From NCBI RefSeq assembly GCF_021401345.1, contig NZ_JACBGE010000006.1, positions 62,001-126,000 on the forward strand: a DNA stretch of 64,000 bases, read 5' to 3'. The first letter of the stretch is position 1, and every line of letters begins with the position of its first letter. The position numbers and the translations under genes were made by a program. The notes under the pieces are model-generated. The model was not told the origin of the DNA and made no database searches. It was given only the letters and a program-made list of their open reading frames with translations. This document shows positions 51,402 to 59,166 of this stretch, in pieces. The DNA comes from Hydrogenophaga sp. NFH-34. GTDB lineage: Bacteria > Pseudomonadota > Gammaproteobacteria > Burkholderiales > Burkholderiaceae_C.

Positions 51402-52511
51402 ATGCGCATCGCCTTCCTCTGCAAACGCCGTTACATGGGCAAGGACGTGGTCCTTGACCGCTATGCCAGGCTCTACGAAATTCCGCGCCAGTTGGCCCGA
51501 TTGGGGCACGAGGTGCACGGCTACTGCCTGGACTACCACTCGGCCGACCCCGCCGACCAGTGGACGCACGAGGCCGAACCGGGCTCGCTGGCCTGGGAAT
51601 CCCGATCCATCGGCACGCTGAAATTGCCTCGCCTGGCGGCCTATCCGGGGCACATGCTGCGCCGCCTGCGCGCATTCCGGCCGCAAGTGCTGATCGGCGC
51701 GTCGGACATCCCGCATGTCGCCCTCACCGCCTGGCTGGCACGGCGCCTCGGCACCCCCTACGCCGTCGACCTGTACGACAACTTCGAAGGCTTCGGCCAG
51801 GCGCGCATTCCCGGTTTCGTGCCAGCCCTGCGCCGCGCCACCCGCGATGCCGTATTGGTCACGACCACCAGCGAACCGCTGCGCCAACTGGTGCTGAACG
51901 ACTACCAGGCCCGGGGAACGGTCATCTCCATGCCCAGCAGCGTCGATCTGCAGGTGTTCGCCCCTGGTGACAAGGCGGCGGCACGTCAACGGCTGGGCCT
52001 GCCGCTGGGCGTGCCCCTCATCGGCACGGCGGGCGGCCTGTACCGGGACAAGGGCATCGAGCCCCTGTACGAGGCCTGGCACCGGTTGGTGGCCCGCCAC
52101 CCCGGCCTGCACCTCGTGTTGGCCGGCCCCTACCGGGAAGAACTGCCACCGCCACAAGGTGAACGGGTCCACTACCTGGGCCACCTGAACCACGCCCAGG
52201 TGGCCGATCTGTTCCGCGCACTGGACGTGGGCGTCATCTCGATCCTGGACACCCCCTTCGGCCGCTACTGCTTTCCACAGAAGGCCTATGAGATGCTGGC
52301 GTGCGGGTTGCCGGTGGTGGCCGCCAGCATCGGGCAGATGGCCGACCTGTTCTCGAAGACGCCGTCTGTGCTGTTCCCATCTGGCGACGCTGACGCGCTT
52401 GCCCGAACGGCACTGGCGCAGATAACCCGCCCGACCATGCCGGACGTGCCGGTTCAAGACTGGTCCGGGCTGATCGCGGAAATCGAACCGGCGCTGGCCC
52501 GGCTGGCTTGA
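51402..52511 (+). CDS. Family 4 glycosyltransferase
   Basis: Starting at ATG 51402 gives 369 residues: MRIAFLCKRRYMGKDVVLDRYARLYEIPRQLA, AVDLYDNFEGFG, then the donor half GTAGGLYRDKGIEPLYEAW and FGRYCFPQKAYEMLACGLPVVAAS with the conserved Glu. The frame is open a further 11 codons upstream but that part overlaps the Fic gene. The 3' end overlaps the convergent methyltransferase gene by 58 bp. Acceptor and donor are unknown. Confidence 0.88.
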   Translation: MRIAFLCKRRYMGKDVVLDRYARLYEIPRQLARLGHEVHGYCLDYHSADPADQWTHEAEPGSLAWESRSIGTLKLPRLAAYPGHMLRRLRAFRPQVLIGASDIPHVALTAWLARRLGTPYAVDLYDNFEGFGQARIPGFVPALRRATRDAVLVTTTSEPLRQLVLNDYQARGTVISMPSSVDLQVFAPGDKAAARQRLGLPLGVPLIGTAGGLYRDKGIEPLYEAWHRLVARHPGLHLVLAGPYREELPPPQGERVHYLGHLNHAQVADLFRALDVGVISILDTPFGRYCFPQKAYEMLACGLPVVAASIGQMADLFSKTPSVLFPSGDADALARTALAQITRPTMPDVPVQDWSGLIAEIEPALARLA

Positions 52512-53251
52512 CCGTGCTGCGACCGCTTCACCGCGGTTGCCACATAGCCATCGCCAAGATCAGCGCCGTAGAACCACCGCTGCACGATGCAGAACGGTGC
52601 CACCAAGCGACCGCTGAACACCTTCAGCCAGCGGGCGATGGTCTTCGGCTTGGCCTGCGCGCTGCGTATGCTGCGCTGCTCGGCATCCATGCCTTCATAG
52701 CCTCGCTCATTTCGCACCAGGTAATTGGAAAAGCGCCGAGTAAGCTCCGTGATCGGAAAACCATAGTTGACGATACGCACATCGGTAAAACCAGCCGACT
52801 CGATCAGCTTCAGCAGTTGCGCCTTTTCATAGCGCCTGACGTGCCCGACCAGCTCATCGGATTTTCCATACTTGCGCTGATGTGCCGGCACCGACACCAG
52901 CAACCGGCCTCCCGGCTTGAGATATCGACTCCAGGTGCTCAGCACTTCTGCATCGTTCTCGATGTGCTCCAGCACCTCGAAAGCAAGCAGGTAGTCAAAC
53001 GCCTCTCCAGGCAGTTCTTCGATCTGCTCGACCACCTGGATGGCCTCTCCGTATGCGGCCAGGTTCGTGCGCATCATCGCGCGGCTGTCCGAACCCAGGT
53101 CATGGCACGCGCCATGGAACCCACGGTCAAGGAACAGGCGTGTCATGCCGCCAGTGCCCGCGCCCATTTCGACAAAGGTACCAGCCTGCCAGCCGCAGCT
53201 CATGTCCCCCGCACAGCTTTCACGCAGCACAAGTTTGGGTTGTTTGGCCAT
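52454..53251 (-). CDS. Class I SAM-dependent methyltransferase
   Basis: The 265-residue protein has motif I FVEMGAGTGGMTRLFLDRG (about 26-44), FDYLLAFEVLEHIENDAEVL (motif IV) and LKPGGRLLVSVPAHQRKYGKSDELVGHVRRY. The last 20 residues lie inside the 3' end of the convergent glycosyltransferase gene, so the C-terminus may be a tail grown by stop loss. It is the last gene of the minus-strand block that follows pilA. The target may be a glycan or protein; not known. Confidence 0.85.
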   Translation of the reverse strand: MAKQPKLVLRESCAGDMSCGWQAGTFVEMGAGTGGMTRLFLDRGFHGACHDLGSDSRAMMRTNLAAYGEAIQVVEQIEELPGEAFDYLLAFEVLEHIENDAEVLSTWSRYLKPGGRLLVSVPAHQRKYGKSDELVGHVRRYEKAQLLKLIESAGFTDVRIVNYGFPITELTRRFSNYLVRNERGYEGMDAEQRSIRSAQAKPKTIARWLKVFSGRLVAPFCIVQRWFYGADLGDGYVATAVKRSQHGQASRASAGSISAISPDQS

Positions 53252-53257
53252 TCGCCT

Positions 53258-54487
53258 TCATCCTTGCTTCATGCCGCCGGCCATCACGATCAAGCGCGCA
53301 TAGTCTTCCGCGATACGGTTCCAGTCCACATGCCGGGCGGCCGTGGCGAACACACGTTGCGTGCGAGCCTGCGCGGCCCCGGGGCGCACCAGTTCGCCGC
53401 AGATTTTGTCGGCCAGTAGGGCCGTGTCGCGCGCATCGACGCAGATTTCCGGTTTCAGGTCGCCCAGCAGATCCTCGATCCCGGCCACATCGCCCGCGAC
53501 AACCGGGCAGCCACAGGCCACCGCCTCCATGAGCGCCACCGGCAGCCCCTCCTGGTCACCCGAATCCGCCTGAACAAATGGCGCGACAAACAAGGCTGCG
53601 CGCCGATACAGCACCGGCAACTCGGCCTGCGGCACAGCACCAAGAAAGCGCACCTGGCCATCCAGCGCCGATTGCACCACCTGCCCCCGGAGTGCCGGTT
53701 CCTCCGGGCCAAAACCTGCAATGGTCAGGTGCGCGTCCGGAAAGTTCCGCCGCACGGCGGGCAGCGCATCCAGCAAATAGCGGACACCCTTTTTTTCCAC
53801 CAGCCGCCCCACGAACAGGATCTCGCTTTTCGACCGCACCACAGAAGTGTCCGGATGAAAACGGCCGGCCAGATCCACGCCCATGGGCAGCACCGTGACC
53901 TTGCCGGTATCGCCGCCAGCCATGTGCAGCCTGTCGCGCATGACGCTGCTGACCACCGTCGCCGCCGCGGCACGGCGGACGACGAAGCGCTTGAGCCCCT
54001 CCAGCACCTTGCCTTTGAGCGCGAACAGGTCCGCGCCATGCGAAGTCACCACGAAAGGCACCTTGCGCCCGGGCAAGGATTGCAGGCATGCGGCGATCAG
54101 GCCCTGCGGGATCAGCCAATGGGCATGGATCACATCCACTTTCTCGTACCGGCACAGCCGCCAGGCCCGCCACGCCTGCACCAGCACGAACCCGGGCACC
54201 AGCAGCAGCTTCCAGCGGTGCAGCTTCAGGTTGGTGACGATCCCGCCATCGTTGACCAGCGTTTCCCACCGTTCGGGCGCATAGCGGTAGCGCACCACCT
54301 CCACGCCATCCAGCACCTCGCTGGTCTTCGCGCCCGGCGCATGAGGACCAAGAACGATCACCCTGAAACGGCTCGCGAGGCGTTTGGACAGTTCATGGAC
54401 GAAGCCGGGTTCCGGGTCGCCCGACCAGCGGGGATAGGTGGAAGCGAGAACGAGCAGCACAGGGCGCTGCGCCGGAGCGCCGCTCAT
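53258..54487 (-). CDS. Family 4 glycosyltransferase
   Basis: The start at 54487 overlaps the stop of the GT2 upstream (ATGA). The 409-residue enzyme has VLLVLASTYPRWSGDPEPGFVHELSKRLA, VIHAHWLIPQGL, VTSHGADLFALKG, ILFVGRLVEKKGVRYLLDALP and QEGLPVALMEAVACGCPVVAG with the conserved Glu. A longer frame opens 45 codons upstream but overlaps the GT2. Translational coupling shows it works with the polyprenyl-phosphate GT2. It ends 6 bp before the methyltransferase start. Confidence 0.9.
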   Translation of the reverse strand: MSGAPAQRPVLLVLASTYPRWSGDPEPGFVHELSKRLASRFRVIVLGPHAPGAKTSEVLDGVEVVRYRYAPERWETLVNDGGIVTNLKLHRWKLLLVPGFVLVQAWRAWRLCRYEKVDVIHAHWLIPQGLIAACLQSLPGRKVPFVVTSHGADLFALKGKVLEGLKRFVVRRAAAATVVSSVMRDRLHMAGGDTGKVTVLPMGVDLAGRFHPDTSVVRSKSEILFVGRLVEKKGVRYLLDALPAVRRNFPDAHLTIAGFGPEEPALRGQVVQSALDGQVRFLGAVPQAELPVLYRRAALFVAPFVQADSGDQEGLPVALMEAVACGCPVVAGDVAGIEDLLGDLKPEICVDARDTALLADKICGELVRPGAAQARTQRVFATAARHVDWNRIAEDYARLIVMAGGMKQG

Positions 54488-55386
54488 CGCTTGTCCTGGT
54501 ACATCAGCGCGGTGATCTGCTCCGAAATCAAGCCCATGAGGAACACCATCACCCCACCCGTCAGCAACAGGGCACTCATGTTGGTGAAGCGATTCATCAC
54601 CGTGTAGGTATAGCCATACCAACCGAGGCCGAGCATGACCAACATGACCGCCACGGGTCCGAACAGTTTGAGCGGCGAATACAACGACCCAATCTTGAAG
54701 ATGATGAGCAGGAACCGCGCACCGTCACGCAGCAGACGGATGTGGCTCTTGCCAATGCGCTTGGCCGCATGAATGGGTTCGTAGGCCACGGAATACCCCG
54801 CCCGGAAAAACGCCATGGTGCTGGTGGTCGGGTATGAGAATCCGTTGGGCAGCAGATACAGGAACTCGCGGAATTTGTCGGCCCGCACCACCCTAAAGCC
54901 CGAGGTCAGGTCTTCCACCTTGTGGCCGGTCATGTAACTGGCCAGCCGGTTGTAGAAGCCGTTCGCCACCCCACGCCCCACGCTGGCCTGCGAGCCTTTC
55001 TGGCGCGCGCCCACCACCATGTCGTAACCCTGGTCCAGCCTGGCCAGCAAACGGGGAATGTCGGCGGGGTCATGCTGGCCGTCGGCATCCATGAACACGA
55101 TCACATCGCCGGAGGCAGCCCTGGCGCCCGTCTTGATGGCCGCGCCATTGCCTTTGCTGTAAGGATGGCTGATGACCGTGGCACCGGCCTGCGTGGCCAC
55201 CTGCACCGTATCGTCGGTGGAGCCGTCGTTGACGACGATGACTTCGGCCTGCGGATAGAACCGGAGGATCGCAGTAACGGTATGACCAATGGCTGCAGAC
55301 TCACTCTTGGCCGGAAGAACGACGGACAAAGGCATGGGATCGGAAGCGATATGGCTCAAAATCAAATCGAACGGATCATGCCACAC
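54484..55386 (-). CDS. DPM1-like polyprenyl-phosphate glycosyltransferase with two C-terminal helices
   Basis: The 300-residue protein (or 283 from ATG 55335) has a GT2 domain: PLSVVLPAKSESAAIGHTVTAIL, VVNDGSTDDTVQVA, HPYSKGNGAAIKTGARAASGDVIVFMDADGQHDP and GFRVVRADKF. Two membrane helices follow near the end (FGPVAVMLVMLGLGWYGYTY; LLLTGGVMVFLMGLISEQI). Such enzymes charge undecaprenyl-phosphate with one sugar, making the lipid donor used by GT-C enzymes. The GT-C-like gene ends 13 bp upstream on the same strand, so the pair fits a donor-making and donor-using step. Confidence 0.88.
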   Translation of the reverse strand: MWHDPFDLILSHIASDPMPLSVVLPAKSESAAIGHTVTAILRFYPQAEVIVVNDGSTDDTVQVATQAGATVISHPYSKGNGAAIKTGARAASGDVIVFMDADGQHDPADIPRLLARLDQGYDMVVGARQKGSQASVGRGVANGFYNRLASYMTGHKVEDLTSGFRVVRADKFREFLYLLPNGFSYPTTSTMAFFRAGYSVAYEPIHAAKRIGKSHIRLLRDGARFLLIIFKIGSLYSPLKLFGPVAVMLVMLGLGWYGYTYTVMNRFTNMSALLLTGGVMVFLMGLISEQITALMYQDKR

Positions 55387-55399
55387 ATCTTGCAGGCCA

Positions 55400-57325
55400 T
55401 CACTTATCGCCCATGTCTTTTGACAAGAGGCTTTGCATGCGATCGACTTCCATCAAATAATATTGCCTTCCGAGTGGCCCGACATCCAGTCGCCCGCCCT
55501 CGGTGCCCTGTCGAATGGCATGCAACAGTTCTTGAGCGGCTTCATAATGGCCCGCGCCCGCCATTTCAGCAAACATCTGCATGGCCGAGCTAGCCAACCC
55601 ATAGCGATTCATTGCTTCCAGATAATACCGCTTCGCTTCTTGCACCTCGCCCATGGCCAGATACAGGCGAGCCCTGTTATAGGCTGTCACACGCAAGAAA
55701 AGCGGGGATTTCCTGTATTCCCCACGATCACTCAGCGCGGACATCATATTCAACATCGGCACTCTATATTTCACCAGCCTGGGCTCTGCAACAACAGAAT
55801 CCACCATTGTCCTCAAACCCGCCACCGCCTGAGCATCAAAGGTCTGCTGTATAAGCAGCCCTATTGCTCGCTCGAAGTCCTCATCCGTGGCCTGCTCGAA
55901 ATTGACGCGAAGCTGTAACCAGCTCATCGTCATCAAAGAGCTGTCATTCAGCTCTTTGACCGAAGCATCGGCCATGGAAAATGCTTCAGCATATTTCCCC
56001 TCGGCAACAAAACGGCCGATCAAATAGGTACGTGCCCTTGCCGAATTCGGATTTTTCATGGCCCAGTAAACCTGCAATTGATCGGCATCGCCCCAGAGTT
56101 TACTGCGCTGCCAAGTCATACCAGCCAACATGGTCAACAACAACAATGAAACCATGACAGCCAACCAGCGCGTATAGTTTCGACCCAGCCAGTCCACCCC
56201 AATAGCCAATGGCAGGAACATGAAAAGAGCTGGAGCATAATTCCGATGCTCGAAATATAACTCCAACCCTATCACCGTGGACTCAATCAAGTGCCCACAC
56301 AAAAAGAACACCAAAGCCAGCCATACGAAAGGAAGTCGGCGATACAACCATGGCAAAGCCAGAACGACCCCCATCCAAGCAAGCGACGCCCACATTGTGG
56401 ACACTGGCGTCATGAAATTGCGGGAAACCTCAAAGCCGTCGTGATAGAGACCGCCCCCTTCTATCCTGGGCATCCAGAGTTGCCCCAGGTAGGTCCACAT
56501 GATGCGAGTCTCCGAAAGCAGCCTCTCTAACTGATTGAAAGGACGATTCGGCCATATATCGGGCCTAAAATCCACGTGCCTTGCCAAGAATAACAAAACA
56601 ACCAAGGATGGCAAACCCAATAAAATAGCCAGCCAGACTTTATTGATCGGCGCCCCGACATTCATTCGCCGAATAAACACCTCAACAACCAACAGAAGCA
56701 GTGGCAAAAGCGCGCCATTTTCTTTGGACAGCAATGCCAGCAGGGTTCCCGCCCCCGCACTGACAGACATCATGGCGTAAGCAGCCCATGGATGGTGCCT
56801 GTCAGGCTGTGCAAGCCACATCCGGCCTTTCAAATAGCCAACCATTCCGGCAAGCATGAACAGGCAACTCAATATTGCCATCCGCTGCACAACATACAGC
56901 GTGGTCGATACCCAATAGGGGTGTAGCATCCATAGACCGGCTGCCAGCAAAGCAACCCATGCCGCACGCTGCTCCCGAAAATCCAAGACAAGCAGCATCA
57001 AATATGCTGCCCATGCCAGCAGCAAACCGCAAATCAGGTGCAGGCACAGATTGGTGTATTTGAATGACCAGGCCACGCTCGGCCATGCGTTGTCATTGAT
57101 CAGAAAGCTGAGCAATGACAATGGCCGCCCCGTTGGCCCGGAAAAGCCATTCAGCGCATAAGATTTGAAAGAATTCCAATCCTTGACACCTCCTTGGTCT
57201 CCAAGGGCTTTCAGGTTCGGAAAATCATCGAACAGAAACCCACCGCCGAGGCCTGAAAAATATGCACCAATACCGGCCAAAACCAAGAATACCAGGAACA
57301 GGGCTGGGTGGATACTTTTCTTCAT
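55400..57325 (-). CDS. GT-C-like membrane protein with C-terminal TPR region (TMTC-like)
   Basis: The 641-residue protein has about ten to eleven membrane helices (residues 8-410) and a soluble TPR-like C-terminus (about 415-640). The first loop contains GGFLFDDFPNLKALGDQGG, with the DD pair (about 33-34) seen in GT-C enzymes such as PMT, TMTC and ArnT. Further loops have TGRPLSLLSFLIN and LLALLSKENGALLPLLL, which also match TMTC proteins. It directly follows pilA on the same strand, and a polyprenyl-phosphate GT2 follows it. It is a good candidate pilin glycosyltransferase, but no homologue of known function was identified by eye. GC content is lower than in most of the window. Confidence 0.8.
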   Translation of the reverse strand: MKKSIHPALFLVFLVLAGIGAYFSGLGGGFLFDDFPNLKALGDQGGVKDWNSFKSYALNGFSGPTGRPLSLLSFLINDNAWPSVAWSFKYTNLCLHLICGLLLAWAAYLMLLVLDFREQRAAWVALLAAGLWMLHPYWVSTTLYVVQRMAILSCLFMLAGMVGYLKGRMWLAQPDRHHPWAAYAMMSVSAGAGTLLALLSKENGALLPLLLLVVEVFIRRMNVGAPINKVWLAILLGLPSLVVLLFLARHVDFRPDIWPNRPFNQLERLLSETRIMWTYLGQLWMPRIEGGGLYHDGFEVSRNFMTPVSTMWASLAWMGVVLALPWLYRRLPFVWLALVFFLCGHLIESTVIGLELYFEHRNYAPALFMFLPLAIGVDWLGRNYTRWLAVMVSLLLLTMLAGMTWQRSKLWGDADQLQVYWAMKNPNSARARTYLIGRFVAEGKYAEAFSMADASVKELNDSSLMTMSWLQLRVNFEQATDEDFERAIGLLIQQTFDAQAVAGLRTMVDSVVAEPRLVKYRVPMLNMMSALSDRGEYRKSPLFLRVTAYNRARLYLAMGEVQEAKRYYLEAMNRYGLASSAMQMFAEMAGAGHYEAAQELLHAIRQGTEGGRLDVGPLGRQYYLMEVDRMQSLLSKDMGDK

Positions 57326-57419
57326 TTCAACACAAGTCCGTACCTTATCACGCAGAAAATCTGATCAAAGATCCGGAACTTATCATTCTTTCAGGTCATA
57401 AAGATAAGTTCTTCAAATA

Positions 57420-57447
57420 AAAACGCCCTGCGATGCAGGGCGTTTTC
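57420..57447 (-). terminator. Rho-independent terminator of pilA
   Basis: AAAACGCCCTGC-GAT-GCAGGGCGTTTT is a perfect hairpin, 12 pairs including the A/T flank, 18 bp after the pilA stop. It separates highly expressed pilA from the GT-C gene; read-through or a separate promoter would express the latter. No clear promoter for it was recognised in the rest of the gap 57326-57465. Confidence 0.92.
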
Positions 57448-57465
57448 AAACCGTTCAGATGAAGA

Positions 57466-57882
<417 letters not shown>

Positions 57883-57926
57883 GGAAAACTCCTTGGAGAG
57901 GGTTGAAAACTAGACGTTGAGATTGA

Positions 57927-57942
57927 TGCAGATGCCGTGCCA
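57927..57942 (-). promoter_or_regulatory. Sigma-54 promoter of pilA
   Basis: On the minus strand TGGCACGGCATCTGCA matches the -24/-12 consensus TGGCACG-N4-TTGCA with one mismatch; the GG and GC pairs are correctly spaced. Transcription would start near 57915, leaving a leader of about 33 bases. PilS/PilR with RpoN is the known control of pilA in other proteobacteria. Confidence 0.85.
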
Positions 57943-57988
57943 GCCCAAACTGCGCCTGTTTTTGCGGTCTTTTTCACGCTTCGCGCGC

Positions 57989-58043
57989 CAGGGTGACACT
58001 TTGTGACGCTCAGCAGGCTCAAGCAGGGTGACATTTTTTGTCA
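57989..58043 (-). promoter_or_regulatory. Likely activator-binding region upstream of the pilA promoter
   Basis: CAGGGTGACAC (from 57989) and CAGGGTGACAT (from 58024) form a direct repeat 35 bp apart. The second overlaps a perfect inverted repeat TGACA-N5-TGTCA (58029-58043). They lie about 50-100 bp upstream of the sigma-54 site, the usual position for PilR-type enhancer binding, and contain the TGTC core reported for PilR sites. Confidence 0.5.
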
Positions 58044-58128
58044 GCCCGCTTTGCGGCGACCGGTTTTGTCACTCCCAGCTCGCTCGGGTTAGGTATACGT
58101 GCCCAAGGGCATAGAACCTCGCCCCTGG

Positions 58129-58148
58129 GTTCCCGCCTGCGCGGGAAC
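58129..58148. repeat. dRS3-like palindrome
   Basis: GTTCCCGC-CTGC-GCGGGAAC, a perfect 8-bp-arm palindrome in the gap between pilA and the phosphodiesterase gene. It is related to the copies at 6665, 7088 and 34595. Confidence 0.8.
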
Positions 58149-58242
58149 GACGGCCCGGGCGGGTGCTGCGGGATGCGGTGGGCAATCAGGCGCCAGTAGC
58201 GGGAGGCTCGGGAGCACACAGGCCCACTTCTGAGCGCGACCC

Positions 58243-58312
58243 AAAGCTCAAAGCTCAAAGCTCAAAGCTCAAAGCTCAAAGCTCAAAGCTCAAAGCTCAA
58301 AGCTCAAAGCTC
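58243..58312. repeat. 7-bp microsatellite, ten perfect copies
   Basis: Ten perfect tandem copies of AAAGCTC (minus strand GAGCTTT). It covers the last codons and stop of the phosphodiesterase gene, which ends within the second to third unit, and extends into the pilA upstream region. A 7-bp unit alters frame and spacing when copy number changes. Confidence 0.95.
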
Positions 58313-59100
58313 ATGCCGGCCGCCAGCCAGCGGATGTCGTGCCGAGCTTCGCTGTCACCATCAGGCATGGCGTCGAAGCGGGCAATTTCTTCCATGATCA
58401 GCCCGGTTTCGGCCGGCTTGGTGTGGGTGATGTAGATGGGGTAGGCGTTGCGGCGGGCGATCTGGTCGAGTTCGGCGGCCAGCGTGCTGGGGGCCAGGTG
58501 CAGGCTGCGTCGCGCCAGGTCGCGCTCGCGGTCGCTGAAAGCGGTTTCGATCACGAGCATGGCCACCGGCAGGTCGTTCACCCGTGCCCAGAAAGCGGGG
58601 TTGCGTTCGGTATCGCCACTGAACACCCAGTGCCCTTGCGGCGCCGCCACCGCGTAGCCGACAGCGGGTACGGTGTGCACGGCCGGCAGCGCCTCCACGG
58701 TTTTGCCGGCCACGGTGAAGATTTGCCCGACCTGAATGGGCACGAAGCGCATGAGCGGCGCCTGTGCATTGGGAATGACCGCGAAGTTGGGCCAGATGAC
58801 GTTGTTGAAGACGTGCGCCTCCAGGGCCGCAATCGTTGCGGGCAGGGCGTGCACCTGCAGCGGCCCCAGTCCAGCGGCCAGGCGGCGCGAAGCCACAGCG
58901 TCGAGCATCAACGGCAGGCTGGCCACATGGTCCAGATGCGAGTGCGTGAGCAGCACATGGCGGATGCGCAGCATGTCGTCCAGGGCCAGATCCCCCACGC
59001 CCGTGCCGGCGTCAACGAGCACGTCGTCGTCGAGCAGAAACGACGTGGTGCGGCAGCCTTGTGCAATGGCGCCCGAGCATCCAAGAACTTTGACCCTCAT
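58297..59100 (-). CDS. Metallo-beta-lactamase-fold cyclic-nucleotide phosphodiesterase (class II-like)
   Basis: Starting at 59100 the product is 267 residues: MRVKVLGCSGAIAQGCRTTSFLLDDDVLVDAGTGVG, with the metal motif LLTHSHLDHVASLPL (about 64-78), HTVPAVGYAV, WVFSGDTERNPAFW and THTKPAETG. This HxHLDH pattern with GTGxG is typical of class II cAMP/cGMP phosphodiesterases (PDEase_II). The last four codons and stop lie in the 7-bp repeat. It is encoded 66 bp after an adenylate cyclase, which supports a role in cAMP breakdown. An upstream extension to 59139 is not family-like. Confidence 0.85.
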   Translation of the reverse strand: MRVKVLGCSGAIAQGCRTTSFLLDDDVLVDAGTGVGDLALDDMLRIRHVLLTHSHLDHVASLPLMLDAVASRRLAAGLGPLQVHALPATIAALEAHVFNNVIWPNFAVIPNAQAPLMRFVPIQVGQIFTVAGKTVEALPAVHTVPAVGYAVAAPQGHWVFSGDTERNPAFWARVNDLPVAMLVIETAFSDRERDLARRSLHLAPSTLAAELDQIARRNAYPIYITHTKPAETGLIMEEIARFDAMPDGDSEARHDIRWLAAGMSFEL

Positions 59101-59166
59101 CAATCGACCTGTGTATTCCCCCACACACCCGGGCCACATGGCCGGGCGTTCCGGTGTGTTTGTCGC

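Noticed and set aside
58243-58312. Possible CRISPR array
   Set aside because: Units are 7 bp, directly adjacent and without spacers; it is a microsatellite.
58163-58435. Plus-strand ORF with repeated KLKAQSS
   Set aside because: Translation of the microsatellite plus the antisense of the phosphodiesterase 3' end; no start signal.
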